Below, piece by piece: positions 20,559 to 33,634 of a DNA stretch of 64,000 nt. The stretch is taken from contig NC_079413.1 of NCBI RefSeq assembly GCF_026213295.1, positions 24,873,402 through 24,937,401 of the forward strand. Direction: 5' to 3'. A program made the position numbers and the translations under genes. Under the pieces are notes generated by a model. That model had not been told where the DNA came from, did not search any database, and saw only the letters and a program-made list of their open reading frames with translations. This DNA is from Gadus chalcogrammus. Taxonomy: Eukaryota > Chordata > Actinopteri > Gadiformes > Gadidae. Each line of letters opens with the position of its first letter. Positions within the stretch are counted from its first letter, which is position 1.

Positions 20559-21796
20559 AAGAGCCATCTACCACTTTTTAAAACGGCTTTTTTGAGCTAG
20601 TTCGAGACGCAGCGGTGCATGGGAATTCGGCGACCACCCTGGGATAGGTCTAGGCCCAGCGGACTTGCTCAAAAAATGTGGAGCCCCTGGTGTTTTTTGG
20701 GTACTGCAATTTCGATTTTAAACTTCAAAGTGAAGCGTTTTTTTTTTTGAGCGGTGCATGGGAATTTGGGATAGTGCCAGTGGTAGCCCTTGGGCCCCTC
20801 TTTATACCCTAGAAATTGGAGCAATTTGGAGCCCCAAGTTTTAACATTGGACGACTTTTAAAATCGACCTCACAGGAGAAGGGGGAGGTGCATGGGATCA
20901 TGGTTGGGGTTGGGTGGTAGGATTTTATGAGGCCGACTTTGTGCAAAATTTTGGCCACCTGGTGGCTGTTTGGTATAGAAATGGGATTTCATTTTTTTTT
21001 TTTTTTTCTAAGTGTGGAGTCAAGAAAATTTGTTAGTAAAAAAATAAGTTCCCACAGAAAGTGTCTAGGAGCACGTTTTAGGCCATTTCGAGTTTTTTTT
21101 TTTTTTTTTTTTATGTGAAAATTCATTCAATTTTTTTTTTTTTTTTTTTTTTAATTAGAAATTGATATATTTTTTTTTTTTTTTTGAAAATTCAATTCAA
21201 ATTTTGTTTGTTGTTTTTCTAATTCGAATTTTGAAAATTCATTCAATTTATTTTTTTTTTTTTCAAGATGGCGCCGCCCATAGCTGCATTTCCCCAAACA
21301 GATTTCACCCATTGACAATGCATGGAGAGGCGGTTATTGCACTTACTTGGTTTGGTGAAGTTGTTATTGCACTACTTGGTTGGTGAAGTTGTCAGGTAGT
21401 CGATCGGGTAGTCTGTGTGGCTCAAGTCATGTCATGACCATTCACTGGGTCAAATGTTTGGGTTATGGTTTTTTTTTTTTTTTTTTTTTTTTCTAACCTT
21501 TTTAGCTGGGCTCGGTCCGATCTGAATCTGCAGGAATTAGTTTCTAGCCCCTTCCTAGGCCGAGAAAATAATTAAAACCAATTTTTTTTTTTAAGGGTTA
21601 GGTGAGAGAAGGCACTCAAACATGTGCCGCGCAGCGGCACATGGAGAGTGCCGAGAGAGTTCATCTTTTTTTTTTTTTTTTTAACCTTTTTTTAGCTGGG
21701 CCGGTCGATCCTGATCTGCGAATATGTTTCTAGCCCCTTCCTAGGCCGAGAAGAAAATAAATTAAAACCAATTTTTTTTTTTTTTTTTTTTTTTTT
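20559..21796 (+). repeat. Subtelomeric unit 13, type B, deletion-rich
   Basis: About 55 bp shorter than unit 33 because of single-base losses. Dyad at 21611-21652 with one base lost in the internal loop. Near the right end CTGATCTGCGAATATG replaces CTGAATCTGCAGGAATTATG. Confidence 0.87.
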
Positions 21797-22003
21797 AAGG
21801 GTTAGGGTAGGGAATAAGGCTAAAGGTTAAGGTTAGGATTAAGATTAAGATTAAGATTAGGATAGGGGGTTTAAACCAAAGTGGTTAGGGTGCGGTTAGG
21901 GTTACGGGTTAGTAGGTTAGGGTAGGTGGGTTCGGAAGGGGGTTTAGGGTTTAGGTAGGGTTAGGGTTGGGTTAGGGTTAGGTTGTAGGGTTGGGGTTAG
22001 GTT
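21797..22003 (+). repeat. Variant ITS, irregular, 207 bp
   Basis: Same plan as 9348-9558 but scrambled (GGGTGCGGTTAGGG, GGTGGGTTCGGAAGGGGG). Confidence 0.85.
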
Positions 22004-23249
22004 AAGAGCCATCTACCATTTTTAAAAACGGCCTTTTTTTGAGCTAGTTCGAGAACGCAGCGGTGCATGGGAATTCGGCGACCACCCTGGGATAGGTCTA
22101 GGCCAGGACTTGCTCAAAAAATGTGGCGCCCTGGGGTTTTTTTTGGGTACTGCAATTTCGATTTTAAACTTCAAAGTGAAGCGTTTTTTTTTTGAGCGGG
22201 CAGGGAATTTGGGATAGTGCCAGTGGTAGCCTTGGGCCCCTCTTTATACCTAGAAATTTGGAGCAATTTGGCAGCCCAAGTTTTAAACATTGAGACGACT
22301 TTTAAAATCGACCTCACAGGAGAAGGGGGAGGTGCATGGGATCATGGTTGGGGTTGGGTGGTAGGATTTATGAGGCGACCTTTGTGCAAAATTTGGCCAC
22401 CTGGTGGCTGTTTTGGTAGAAAATGGGATTTTCATTTTTTTTTTTTTTTTTTCTAAGGTGGAGTCAAGAAAATTTGTAGTAAAAAAATAAGTTCCCACAG
22501 AAAGTGTCTAGGAGCACGTTTTAGGCCATTTCGAGTCTTTTTGTTTTTTTTTTTTTATGTGAAAATTCATTCAATTTTTTTTTTTTTTTTTTTTTTTTTA
22601 ATTAGAAATTGATATATATTTTTTTTTTTTTTTTTTGAAAATTCAATTCAAATTTGTTTGTTGTTTTTCTAATTCGAATTTTGAAAATTCATTCAATTTA
22701 TTTTTTTTTTTTCAAGATGGCGCGCCCATAGCTGCATTTCCCCAAAACAGATTTCCCATTGACAATGCATGGAGAGGCGGTTATTGCACTTACTTGGTTG
22801 GTGAAGTTGTTATTGCACTTACTTGGTTGGTGAAGTTGTCAGGTAGGCGATCGGGTAGTCTGTGTTGGCTCAAGTCATGTCATGACCATTCAACTGGGTC
22901 AAATGTTTGGGTTATGGTTTTTTTTTTTTTTTTTTTTTTTTCTAACCCTTTTTAGCTAGGGATCGGTCCGACCTGATAATGCAGGAATTAGTTTCTAGCC
23001 TTCCTAGGCCGAAAAATAATTAAAACCAATCTTTTTTTTTTAAGGGTTAGGTTGAGTAGAAGGCACTCAAACATGTGCCGCGCAGCGGAACATGGAGAGT
23101 GCGAGAGAGTTCATCTTTTTTTTTTTTTTTTTTTAACCTTTTTTAGCTGGGCTCGGTCCGATCCTGAATCTGCAGGAATTAGTTTCTAGCCCTTCCTAGG
23201 CCGAGAAATAAATTAAAACCAATTTTTTTTTTTTTTTTTTTTTTTTTTT
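22004..23249 (+). repeat. Subtelomeric unit 14, type B, deletion-rich
   Basis: Counterpart of unit 34. Dyad at about 23062-23103, with GCGGAACATG and GAGTGCG breaking both stems. Confidence 0.87.
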
Positions 23250-23687
23250 AAGGGTTAGGGTTAGGGAATAAGGCTAAAGGTTAAGGTTAGGATTAAGATT
23301 AAGATTAAGGTTAGGATAGGGGGTTTTAACCAAAGTGGTTAGGGTTAGGGTTAGGGTTAGGGTTAGGGTTAGGGTTAGGGTTAGGGTTAGGGTTAGGTTA
23401 AGGGTTAGGGTTGGGTTAGGGTTAGGGTTAGGGTTAGGGTTAGGGTTAGGGTTAGGTTTAGGGTTAGGGTAGGGTTAGGGTTAGGGTAGGGTTAGGGTTA
23501 GGTTAGGGTTAGGGTTAGGGTTAGGGTTAGGGTTAGGGTTCGGGTTAGGGTTAGGGTTAGGGTTCGGGTTAGGGTTAGGGTTAGGGTTAGGGTTGGGTTA
23601 GGTTTAGGTTTAGGGTTAGGGTAGGGTTAGGGTTAGGGTTAGGGTTAGGGTTAGGGTTAGGGTTAGGGTTAGGGTTAGGGTTAGGTT
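23250..23687 (+). repeat. Very long ITS, 438 bp
   Basis: Degenerate TTAAGA/TTAGGA part, GGATAGGGGGTTTTAACC and AAAGTGG, then ~60 TTAGGG with TTCGGG, TTTAGGG and TTGGG variants and one TTAAGGG. Counterpart 54848-55291. Confidence 0.94.
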
Positions 23688-24690
23688 AAGAGCCATCTAC
23701 CACTTTTGAAAAACGGCATTTTTGAGCTAGTTCGAGAACCGAGTGGATCAGGGGAATTCTTTTACCACCCACGGATAGGTCTAGGCCCAGCGGACTTGCT
23801 TAAAAAATGTGGCGCCCCTGGCGTTTTTTTTGGGTACTGCAATTTCGATTTTAAAGTTTAACAAGTGAAGCGTTTTTTTTTTTTATTGGATCATGGGAAT
23901 CTGAATAGTGCCAGTGGTAGCCCTTGGTCCCCTCTACATCCCCTAGAAATTTGGAGCAATTTGGAGCCCCAAGTTTAACATTGGACGACTTTTAAAATCG
24001 ACCTCACGGGGGGGAAGGGGGTGGATCATGGGATCATGGTTGGGGTTGGGGGGTAGGTGGATTTTATGAGGCCGACCTTTGTGCAAAAATTTTGGCCACA
24101 CCTGGTGCTTGTTTGGTATAGAAAATGGGATTTTCATTTTTATTTTTATTTTTCTAAGTGTGGACTCAAGAAAATTTGTTAGTAAAAAAAATAAGTTCCC
24201 ACAGAAAGTGTCTAGGAGACGTTTTAGGCCATTTCGAGTCTTTTTTTTTTTTTTTTTTTTAATGTGAAAATTCATAATTTTTTTATTTTTTTTTTATTAG
24301 AATTTTTTTATTTTTTTTTTTTTGAAATTTGAAAATTCAATCAAATTTTGTGGTTGTTTTTCTAATTCGATTTTGAAAATTCATTCAATTTTTTTTTTTT
24401 TTTTTTTTATTTTTTTCAAGATGGCGCCGACATGGCTCATTCCCCCAAAACAGATTTCCCCCATTGACAATGCATGGAGAGGCGGTTATTGCACTACTTG
24501 GTTTGGTGAGTTGTTATTGCACTACTTGGTTTGGTGAAGTTGTCTGGTAGTCGATCGGGTAGTCTGGTTGGCTCAAGTTCATGTCATGACACCATTCACT
24601 GGGTCAAATGTTGGGTTAGGGTTTTTTTTTTTTTTTTTTTTTTTCTGACCCTTTTTTAGCTGGGCTCGGTCCGATCCTGAAACTGCAGCA
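23688..24690 (+). repeat. Subtelomeric unit 15, type A, indel-rich
   Basis: Opens the second six-unit repeat (15-20). Insertions such as GGGGGGGAAGG and CCACACCTGG sit alongside deletions. Ends AACTGCAGCA. ITS 24691-24753 follows, with one TTCGGG. Confidence 0.87.
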
Positions 24691-24723
<33 letters not shown>

Positions 24724-24753
24724 CGGGTTAGGGTTAGGGTTAGGGTTAGTTTT

Positions 24754-26038
24754 AAGAGCCATCTACCACTTTTAAAACGGCTTTTTTGAGTAGTTCGAGA
24801 ACGCAGCGGTTTGCATGGAAATTTCGGCGCCACCCTGGATAGGTCTAGGCCCAGCGGACTTGCCAAAAATGTGGCGCCCCTGGTGTTTTTTTTTTGGTGT
24901 ACTGCAATTTCGATTTTTAAAGTTTCAAAGTGAAGCGTTTTTTTTGATCTGTGATTGCATGGGCATTCTGGAATAGTGCCAGTGGTATAGCCCTTTGGTC
25001 CCATCTTTCTACATCCTAGAATTTGGAGCAATTTGGAGCCCCAAGTTTAACATTGGACGACTTTTTACAATCGACCCTCACAGGGGGGAGAAGGGGGAGG
25101 TGCAATGGGCATCATGGTTGGGGTGGGTGGTAGGATTTTATGAGGCCCGACCCCACCCCTTTGTGCAAATTTTGGCCACCTGGTGGCTTGTTTTGGTATA
25201 GAAAATGGGATTTTCATTTTTTATTTTTTTTTTTTTTTCTAAGTGTGGAGTCAAGAAATATTTGTAGTAAAAAAATAAGTTCCCACAGAAAGTGTCTAGG
25301 AGCAGTTTTAGGCCATTTCGAGTCTTTTTTTTTTTTGTTTTTTTTATGTGAAAATTCATTCAATTTTTTTTTTTTTTTTTTTTTTTTAATTAGAAATTTG
25401 ATATATATTTTTTTTTTTTTTTTCTTTTTTTGAAAATTCAATTCAAATTTTGTTTGTTGTTTTTTCTAATTCGAATTTTGAAAATTCATTCAATTTTATT
25501 TTTTTTTTTTTTTTTCAAGATGGCGCCGCCCATGGCTGCATTTCCCCAAACAGATTTCCCCCATTGACAATGCATGGAGAGGGGTTATTGCACTTACTTG
25601 GTTGGTGAAGTTGTTATTGGCACTTACTTGGTTTGGTGAAGTTGTCATGGTAGTCGATCGGGTAGCTGTGTGGCGCAAGTCATGTCATGACCCATTCACT
25701 GGGTCAAATTGTTTGGGTTATGGTTTTTTTATTTATTTATTTTTTTCTCTAACCTTTTTTTAGCTGGGCTCCGTCCGATCCTGAATCTGCAGGAATTATG
25801 TTTCTAGCCCCTTCCTAGGCCGAGAAAATAACTTAAAAACCAAATTTTTTTTTTTTTTTAAGGGTTAGGTTGAGTAGAAGGCACTCAACCATGTGCCGCG
25901 CAGCGGCACATGGGAGAGGTGCCGAGAGCGTTCATCTTTTTTTTTTTTTTTTTTAAACCTTTTTTAGCTGGGCCGGTCGACCTGAACTGCAGGAATTATG
26001 TTCTAGCCCCTTCCTAGGCCGATAAAATAAATTAAAAA

Positions 26039-26069
<31 letters not shown>
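24754..26069 (+). repeat. Subtelomeric unit 16, type B with blended A/B positions
   Basis: Several diagnostic sites combine both types, for example TGATCTGTGATTGCATGG (A: ATTGGATCATGG; B: GAGCGGTGCATGG) and CCATCTTTCTACATCC. The YY1-like region has the A form CCATGGCTG. Dyad at 25880-25923 with AAC for AAA and an inserted G. It is not a simple match to unit 36. Confidence 0.82.
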
Positions 26070-26072
<3 letters not shown>

Positions 26073-26286
26073 GGTTAGGGTTAGGGAATAAGGCTAAAGG
26101 GTTAGGGTTAGGATTAAGATTAAGATATTCAAGGATTAGGGATAGGGGGTTTTAACCAAAGTGGTTAGGGTTAGGGTTAGGGTAGGGTTTAGGGTTAGGG
26201 TTAGGGTTTAGGGTTTAGGTAGGGGGTTTCGGGTTAGGGTTAGGGTTAGGGTTAGGGTTAGGGTTAGGGTTAGGGTTAGGGTAGGT
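26070..26286 (+). repeat. Variant ITS, 217 bp, irregular
   Basis: Degenerate part, GGATAGGGGG-type step, then TTAGGG with TTTAGGG variants. Counterpart 57664-57875. Confidence 0.88.
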
Positions 26287-27567
26287 AAGAGCCCTCTACC
26301 ACTTTTTAAAAAACCAGGCTTTTTTGATGCTAGTTCGAGAACGCAGCGGTTGCATGGGAATTCGGCGACCCCCTGGGGATAGGTCTAGGCCCAGCGGAAC
26401 TTGCTCAAAAAATGTGGCGCCCCTGGTGTTTTTTTTGGGGTACGCAATTTCGATTTTTAAACTTCAAAGTGAAGCGTTTTTTTTTTTTTTGAGCGGTGCA
26501 TGGGAATTTGGGGATAGTGCCAGTGGTAGCCCTTGGGCCCCTCTTTATACCCTATAAAATTTGGAGCAATTTGGAGCCCCAAGTTTTAACATTGGACGAC
26601 TTTTTAAAATCGACCTCACAGGGGAGAAGGGGAGGTGCATGGGATCATGGTTGGGGTTGGGTGGTTAGGATTTTATGAGGCCGACCTTTGTGCAAAATGT
26701 TGTCCACCTGGTGGCTTGTTTTGGTATAGAAATGGGGATTTTCATTTTTTTTTTTTTTTTTTCTAAGTGTGGAGTCAGACAATTTGTTAGTAAAAAACTA
26801 AGTTCCCCACAGAAAGTGTCTAGGAGCACGTTTAGGCCATTTCGAGTCTTTTTTTTTTTTTTTTTTTTTATGTGAAATTCATTCAATTTTTTTTTTTTTT
26901 TTTTTTTTTTAATTAGAAAATTTGATATATATTTTTTTTTTTTTTTTTTTGAATAAATTCAATTCAAATTTGTTGTGTTGTTTTTCTAATTCGAATTTTG
27001 AAAATTCATTCAATTTATTTTTTTTTTTTTTTCAAGATGGCGCCGCCCATAGCTGCATTTCCCCCAAAACAGATTTCCCCCATTGACAATGCATGGAGAG
27101 GCGGTTATTGCACTTACTTGGTTTGGTGAAGTTGTTATTGCACTTACTTGGTTTGGTGAAGTTGTCATGGTAGTCGATCGGGTAGTCTGTGTTGGCTCAA
27201 GTCATGTCATGACCCATTCACTGGGTTCCAAATTGTTTGGGTTTTGGTTTTTTTTTTTTTTTTTTTTTTTTTTCTAACCCTTTTTTAGCTGGGCTCGGTC
27301 CGATCCTGAATCTGCAGGAATTATGTTTCTAGCCCCTTCCTAGGCCGAGAAAATAACTTAAAACCAATTTTTTTTTTTTTTTAAGGGTTAGGTTGAGTAG
27401 AAGGCACTCAACCATGTGCCGCGCAGCGGCACATGGGAGAGTGCCGAGAGAGTTCATCTTTTTTTTTTTTTTTTTTACCTTTTTTTTAGCTGGGCTCGGG
27501 TTCCGATCCTGAATCTGCAGGAATTCTGTTCTAGCCCCTTCATAGGCCGGAGAAAATAAATTAAAAC

Positions 27568-27604
<37 letters not shown>
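26287..27604 (+). repeat. Subtelomeric unit 17, type B, insertion-rich
   Basis: Counterpart of unit 37. Dyad at 27403-27445 with AAC in place of AAA in the internal loop, a change shared with units 16 and 18. Confidence 0.87.
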
Positions 27605-27607
<3 letters not shown>

Positions 27608-27755
27608 GGTTAGGGTTAGGTAATAAGGCCTAAAGGTTAAGGTTAGGATTAAGATTAAGATTCAGATTAGGATAGTGGGTTTTAACCAAAGTGGTTAGGG
27701 TTAGGGTTAGGGTTAGGGTTAGGGTTCGGGTTAGGTTAGGGTTAGGGTTAGGTTT
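27605..27755 (+). repeat. Variant ITS, 151 bp
   Basis: Degenerate TTAAGA/TTAGGA part, then TTAGGG with one TTCGGG. Counterpart 59170-59319. Confidence 0.9.
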
Positions 27756-28354
27756 AAGAGCCATCTACCACTTTTAAAACACGGCTTTTTTTGAGCTAGT
27801 TCGAGAACGCAGCGGTTGCATGGGAATTCGGCGACCACCCTGGGATAGGTTCTAGGCCCACCGCGGACTTGCTCAAAAATGTGGCGCCCCTGGTTGTTTT
27901 TTTTGGGTACTGCAATTTCGATTTTTTAAACTTCAAAGTGAAGCGTTTTTTTTTTTTGAGCGGTGCACTGGGACTTTGCGGGATCGTGCCAGTGGTAGCC
28001 CGTGGTCCCCTCTTTAATACCCTAGAAATTTGGAGCACTTTGGAGCCCCAAGTTTTAACATTGGACGACTTTTAAAATCGACCTCACAGGGGAAGGGGAG
28101 GTGATCATGGGATCATGGTTGGGGTTGGGTGGTAGGATTTTATGAGGCCGACCTTTGTGCAAAATTTTGGCCACCTGGTGGCTTGTTTTGGTATAGAAAA
28201 TGGTTTTTCATTTTTTTTTTTTTTTTTTTCTAAGTGTGGAGTCAAGAAAATTTGTTAGTAAAAAATAAGTTCCACAGAAAGTGTCTAGGAGCACGTTTTA
28301 GGCCATTTCGAAGTCTTTTTTTTTTTTTTTTTTTTTTTTAATGTGAAAATTCAT

Positions 28355-28389
<35 letters not shown>

Positions 28390-28723
28390 AGAAATCTTGA
28401 TATCTATTTTTTTTTTTTCTTTTTTTCTTTGAAAATTCAATTCAAATTTTGTTTGTTGTTTTTCTTAATTCGAATTTGAAAATTCATTCAATTTATTTTT
28501 TTTTTTTTTTTTCAAGATGGCGCCGCCCATGGCTGCATTTCCCCCAAAACAGATTTCCCCCATTGACAATGCATGGAGAGGCGGTTATTGCACTTACTTG
28601 GTTTGGTGAAGTTGTTTATTGCACTTACTTGGTTTGGTGAAGTTGTCAGGTAGTCGATCGGGTAGTCTGTGTTGGCTCAAGTCATGTCATGACCCATTCA
28701 CTGGGTCAAATTGTTTGGGTTAT

Positions 28724-28754
<31 letters not shown>

Positions 28755-29075
28755 CTAACCCTTTTTTAGCTGGGCTCGGTCCGATCCTGAATCTGCAGGA
28801 ATTATGTTTCTAGCCCCTTCCTAGGCCGAGAAAATAACTTAAAACCAATTTTTTTTTTTTTTTAAGGGTTAGGTTGAGTAGAAGGCACTCAACCATGTGC
28901 CGCGCAGCGGCACATGGGAGAGTGCCGAGAGAGTTCATCTTTTTTTTTTTTTTTTTTAAACCTTTTTTTAGCTGGGCTCGGTCCGATCCTGAATCTGCAG
29001 GAATTATGTTTCTAGCCCCTTCCTAGGCCGAGAAAATAAATTAAAACCAATTTTTTTTTTTTTTTTTTTTTTTTT
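27756..29075 (+). repeat. Subtelomeric unit 18, type B, mosaic
   Basis: B body, but with A-like stretches (GGGGAAGGGGAGGTGATCATGG, CCCATGGCTGCATTTCCCCC). Dyad at 28884-28926. Indel-rich to about 28.6 kb, clean afterwards. ITS 29076-29141 follows; the counterpart of this ITS position, after unit 38, is the telomere itself. Confidence 0.88.
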
Positions 29076-29141
29076 AAGGGTTAGGGTTAGGGTTAGGGTT
29101 AGGGTTAGGGTTAGGGTTAGGGTTAGGGTTAGGGTTAGGTT

Positions 29142-29766
29142 AAGAGCCATCTACCACTTTTTAAAAACGGCTTTTTTGAGCTAGTTCGAGAACGCAGCGG
29201 TGCATGGGAATTCGGCGACCACCCTGGGATAGGTCTAGGCCCAGCGGACTTGCTCAAAAAATGTGGCGCCCCTGGTGTTTTTTTTGGGTACTGCAATTTC
29301 GATTTTTAAACTTCAAAGTGAAGCGTTTTTTTTTTGAGCGGTGCATGGGAATTTGGGATAGTGCCAGTGGTAGCCCTTGGGCCCCTCTTTATACCCTAGA
29401 AATTTGGAGCAATTTGGAGCCCCAAGTTTTAACATTGGACGACTTTTAAAATCGACCTCACAGGAGAAGGGGGAGGTGCATGGGATCATGGTTGGGGTTG
29501 GGTGGTAGGATTTTATGAGGCCGACCTTTGTGCAAAATTTGGCCACCTGGTGGCTTGTTTTTGGTATAGAAAATGGGATTTGCAATTTTTTTTTTTTTTT
29601 TTTTTTCTAAGTGTGGAGTCAAGAAAATTTGTTAGTAAAAAAATAAGTTCCCACAGAAAGTGTCTAGGAGCACGTTTAGGGCCATTTCGAGTCTTTTTTT
29701 TTTTTATTTTTTTTTTAATGTGAAAATTCATTCAATTTTTTTTTTTTTTTTTTTTTTTAATTAATT

Positions 29767-29798
<32 letters not shown>

Positions 29799-30410
29799 TT
29801 TGAAATCAATTCAAATTTTTTTTTGTTGTTTTTTCTATTCGAATTTGAAATATTCAAATTCACTTTATTTATTTTTTTTTTTTTTTTCAAGATGGCGCCG
29901 CCCATGGCTGCATTTTCCCCAAAACAGATTTCCCCCATTGACAATGCATGGAGAGGCGGTTATTGCACTTACTTGGTTTGGTGAAGTTGTTATTGCACTT
30001 ACTTGGTTTGGTGAAGTTGTCTGTAGTCGATCGGGTGTCTGTGTTGGCTCAAGTCATGTCATGACCATTCACTGGGTCAAATTGTTTGGGTCAGGTTTTT
30101 GTTTTTTTTTTTGTTTTTTTCTAACCCTTTTTTAGCGGGCTCAGGTCCGATCCTGAATCTGCAGGAGATTAGTTTCTAGCCCCTTCCTAGGCCGAGGAAA
30201 ATAACTTAAAACCAATTTTTTTTTTTTTAAGGGTTAGGTTGAGTAGAAGGCACTCAAACATGTGCCGCGCAGCGGCACATGGGAGAGTGCCGAGAGAGTT
30301 CATCTTTTTTTTTTTTTTTTTTAACCTTTTTTAGCTGGGCTCGGTCCGATCCTGAATCTGCAGGAATTATGTTTCTAGCCCCTTCCTAGGCCGAGAAAAT
30401 AAATTAAAAC

Positions 30411-30441
<31 letters not shown>
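29142..30441 (+). repeat. Subtelomeric unit 19, type B
   Basis: Fifth member of the second six-unit repeat, with no counterpart in copy 2. The left 0.4 kb is clean and the stretch 29.54-30.2 kb is indel-rich. The poly-T ladder is rearranged (TTAATTAATTAAATTT). Dyad at 30249-30291. ITS 30442-30501 follows. Confidence 0.9.
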
Positions 30442-30444
<3 letters not shown>

Positions 30445-30501
30445 GGTTAGGGTTAGGGTTAGGGTTAGGGTTAGGGTTAGGGTTAGGGTTAGGGTTAGGT
30501 T

Positions 30502-31749
30502 AAGAGCCATCTACCACTTTTTAAAAACGGCTTTTTTGAGCTAGTTCGAGAACGCAGCGGTGCATGGGAATTCGGCGACCACCCTGGGATAGGTCTAGGC
30601 CCAGCGGACTTGCTCAAAAAATGTGGCGCCCCTGGTTTTTTTTGGGTACTGCAATTTCGATTTTTAAACTTCAAAGTGAAGCGTTTTTTTTTTTGAGCGG
30701 TGCATGGGAATTTGGGATAGTGCCAGTGGTAGCCCTTGGGCCCCTCTTTATACCCTAGAAATTTGGAGCAATTTGGAGCCCCAAGTTTTAACATGGACGA
30801 CTTTTAAAATCGACCTCACAGGAGAAGGGGGAGGTGCATGGGATCATGGTTGGGGTTGGGTGGTAGGATTTTATGAGGCCGACCTTTGTGCAAAATTTTG
30901 GCCACCTGGTGGCTTGTTTTGGTATAGAAAATGGGATTTTCATTTTTTTTTTTTTTTTTTCTAAGTGTGGAGTCAAGAAAATTTGTTAGTAAAAAAATAA
31001 GTTCCCACAGAAAGTGTCTAGGAGCACGTTTTAGGCCATTTCGAGTCTTTTTTTTTTTTTTTTTTTATGTGAAAATTCATTCAATTTTTTTTTTTTTTTT
31101 TTTTTTAATTAGAAATTTGATATATATTTTTTTTTTTTTTTTTTGAAAATTCAATTCAAATTTTGTTTGTTGTTTTTCTAATTCGAATTTTGAAAATTCA
31201 TTCAATTTATTTTTTTTTTTTTCAAGATGGCGCCGCCCATAGCTGCATTTTCCCCAAAACAGATTTCCCCCATTGACAATGCATGGAGAGGCGGTTATTG
31301 CACTTACTTGGTTTGGTGAAGTTGTTATTGCACTTACTTGGTTTGGTGAAGTTGTCAGGTAGTCGATCGGGTAGTCTGTGTTGGCTCAAGTCATGTCATG
31401 ACCCATTCACTGGGTCAAATTGTTTGGGTTATGGTTTTTTTTTTTTTTTTTTTTTTTTCTAACCCTTTTTTAGCTGGGCTCGGTCCGATCCTGAATCTGC
31501 AGGAATTATGTTTCTAGCCCCTTCCTAGGCCGAGAAAATAACTTAAAACCAATTTTTTTTTTTTTTAAGGGTTAGGTTGAGTAGAAGGCACTCAAACATG
31601 TGCCGCGCAGCGGCACATGGGAGAGTGCCGAGAGAGTTCATCTTTTTTTTTTTTTTTTTTAACCTTTTTTTAGCTGGGCTCGGTCCGATCCTGAATCTGC
31701 AGGAATTATGTTTCTAGCCCCTTCCTAGGCCGAGAAAATAAATTAAAAC

Positions 31750-31780
<31 letters not shown>
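30502..31780 (+). repeat. Subtelomeric unit 20, type B
   Basis: Clean type B closing the second six-unit repeat. Its right end matches the partial unit at the left edge of the window, marking the start of the second 31.4-kb copy at about 31392. Dyad at 31587-31629. ITS 31781-31854 follows. Confidence 0.93.
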
Positions 31781-31783
<3 letters not shown>

Positions 31784-31854
31784 GGTTAGGGTTAGGGAAG
31801 GGTTAGGGTTAGGGTTAGGGTTAGGGTTAGGGTTAGGGTTAGGGTTAGGGTTAG

Positions 31855-32151
31855 GATAGGGGGTTTTAACCACACTGCACCCGGGTGCAGACCGTTTTCG
31901 GTGGATATCTTTTGACAGCAAGGTGCTAGAGAAACGGGAGGCAGACGCACCCCCCCAAAGGGAGGAGCAGCTTTCCAACGGTGCCAAGCCCGAGTCCGTG
32001 CGACCTTCACCCGCCGAGATATCGAGTCGGGCATCACATATGGTGCTGGCTGTAGCATGTTTGCACAGCGAAATCCTAAGTGTGCTCCGTTGAGGTCCCC
32101 TCAGCAGCCACCAGATGGCAGAAGCGGCCCCTAACCGTCATCACGTGTTAG
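31855..32151 (+). repeat. Block C, copy 5
   Basis: Counterpart of 469-764, nearly identical, one C shorter in a C run near 31950. It keeps the 16-bp palindrome and the E-box and leads into block D. Confidence 0.92.
32108..32121 (+). promoter_or_regulatory. CTCF core consensus match (block C copy 5)
   Basis: CCACCAGATGGCAG, full match, upstream of the second full block D. Confidence 0.65.
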
Positions 32152-32317
32152 TTTATTATTATTCGTTTATTATTATATTATTTATTTATGCAAGTCAGGA
32201 TGTAGTCTATGAATCTGAAAGAAAAGTAGGTAAAATGCATCGCAATACAACAAATCAAATCTATTATATTCACACACAATATTGATTCCTGTTCCTTCAC
32301 TTTGTTTTTCCAGTTGG

Positions 32318-32336
32318 ACACACACGCGCGCGCGCG

Positions 32337-32416
<80 letters not shown>
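32318..32416. repeat. CA/CG microsatellite, second copy
   Basis: Slightly different CG and CA run lengths from 931-1038. The inner CACG interruption of the first copy is absent. Confidence 0.95.
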
Positions 32417-32418
<2 letters not shown>

Positions 32419-33634
32419 GTCAAAGCTCTAGGTGTTCAAGGAGTATGTCCTTGTTCTTTAGCAGTGGGCCCTAGACTTTAAGGCATAAACTGTTTTGATC
32501 CGTGGTCACATACCTCCATCAAGTAGACGAGACAAACCACTGCACCCACCTCATGAAGTAACAACCATTAGTCTGACACTCAAACCATCAAAGAGCAGCC
32601 ATTTTGAAAAGTGCAGCCATTTTGACCTCAAATCAAATGGAAATGCAATCAATGGAACCCAAAGACTATTGTTAGCAGAAGTAAAGTGCTTCGGTGTTTC
32701 ATCGTGGACATGCCGTTTGTTTTTTATTCTGTAGGCATGTCCAAACTATTCCACAAAAGGGCAGAGTGGCCCCCTTTTGTCTCCATCTTAAACATTTACT
32801 TGTTTATTCATTCACTCCTTCATTTATTAATTTGTTTGTTAGTTTTTTCTTGTAGCTGCTTATGTGAAGACGTCGACAGCTTGGAAGACGTCCAAGCTGT
32901 CGACGACCAGGACGAGCTCAGGCCCCCCGTGGTGTCAGCAGCCATGTGCTTGCCCAACCCAGTCTCACCAATATGCGTACAGATCGCACGGTTTGACACT
33001 TTCAAAATGCGTGCAGTACATACGCCAAATGACCATTTCGCGTGCATATGATACGCAAAACCCAGCATTAACTACTGTGGAGGGAGGATGCGTCCATTTC
33101 GCGTGCATATGATACGCAAATCCCAGCATTAACTGAATGGGAAATGCAATATTTTAGGACAGATTCACCATTAAACGTGTTTCTAATGACATTTCTAGCG
33201 AGAAATGTACTTTTTCCTTGAATAATCTTCAGTCAGTGAATGTGTATGATCTTTATTAATCTTTATTATCTGAATGGGAAATGCAATATTTAAGGACCGA
33301 TTCACCGTTAAACGTGTTTCTAATAACGTTTCTAGCGAGAAATATACTTTTTACTTGCATAATCTTCAGTCAGTGATTGTGTCTGATCTTTAGTTTTATA
33401 GTTATTAGGAAGATTTTATCGGCTCGCTCGCATGTTTCAACGACGTCAGGTTGTTCAACCCAGTCGCCAAGAAAAAACGTCAGTGGTGTACGTTTCCATG
33501 AACACTGGATACGTAGCATTTCAACGTAAAAAATAGCGTGTTATACCTACAGTATCCACGTGTGCCGCTGTGGAGGCGGGTTTCGGGGTTTGGGTTTCAC
33601 GGCTTTCGCGGCAAATTGTGGACACGATTGTTTA

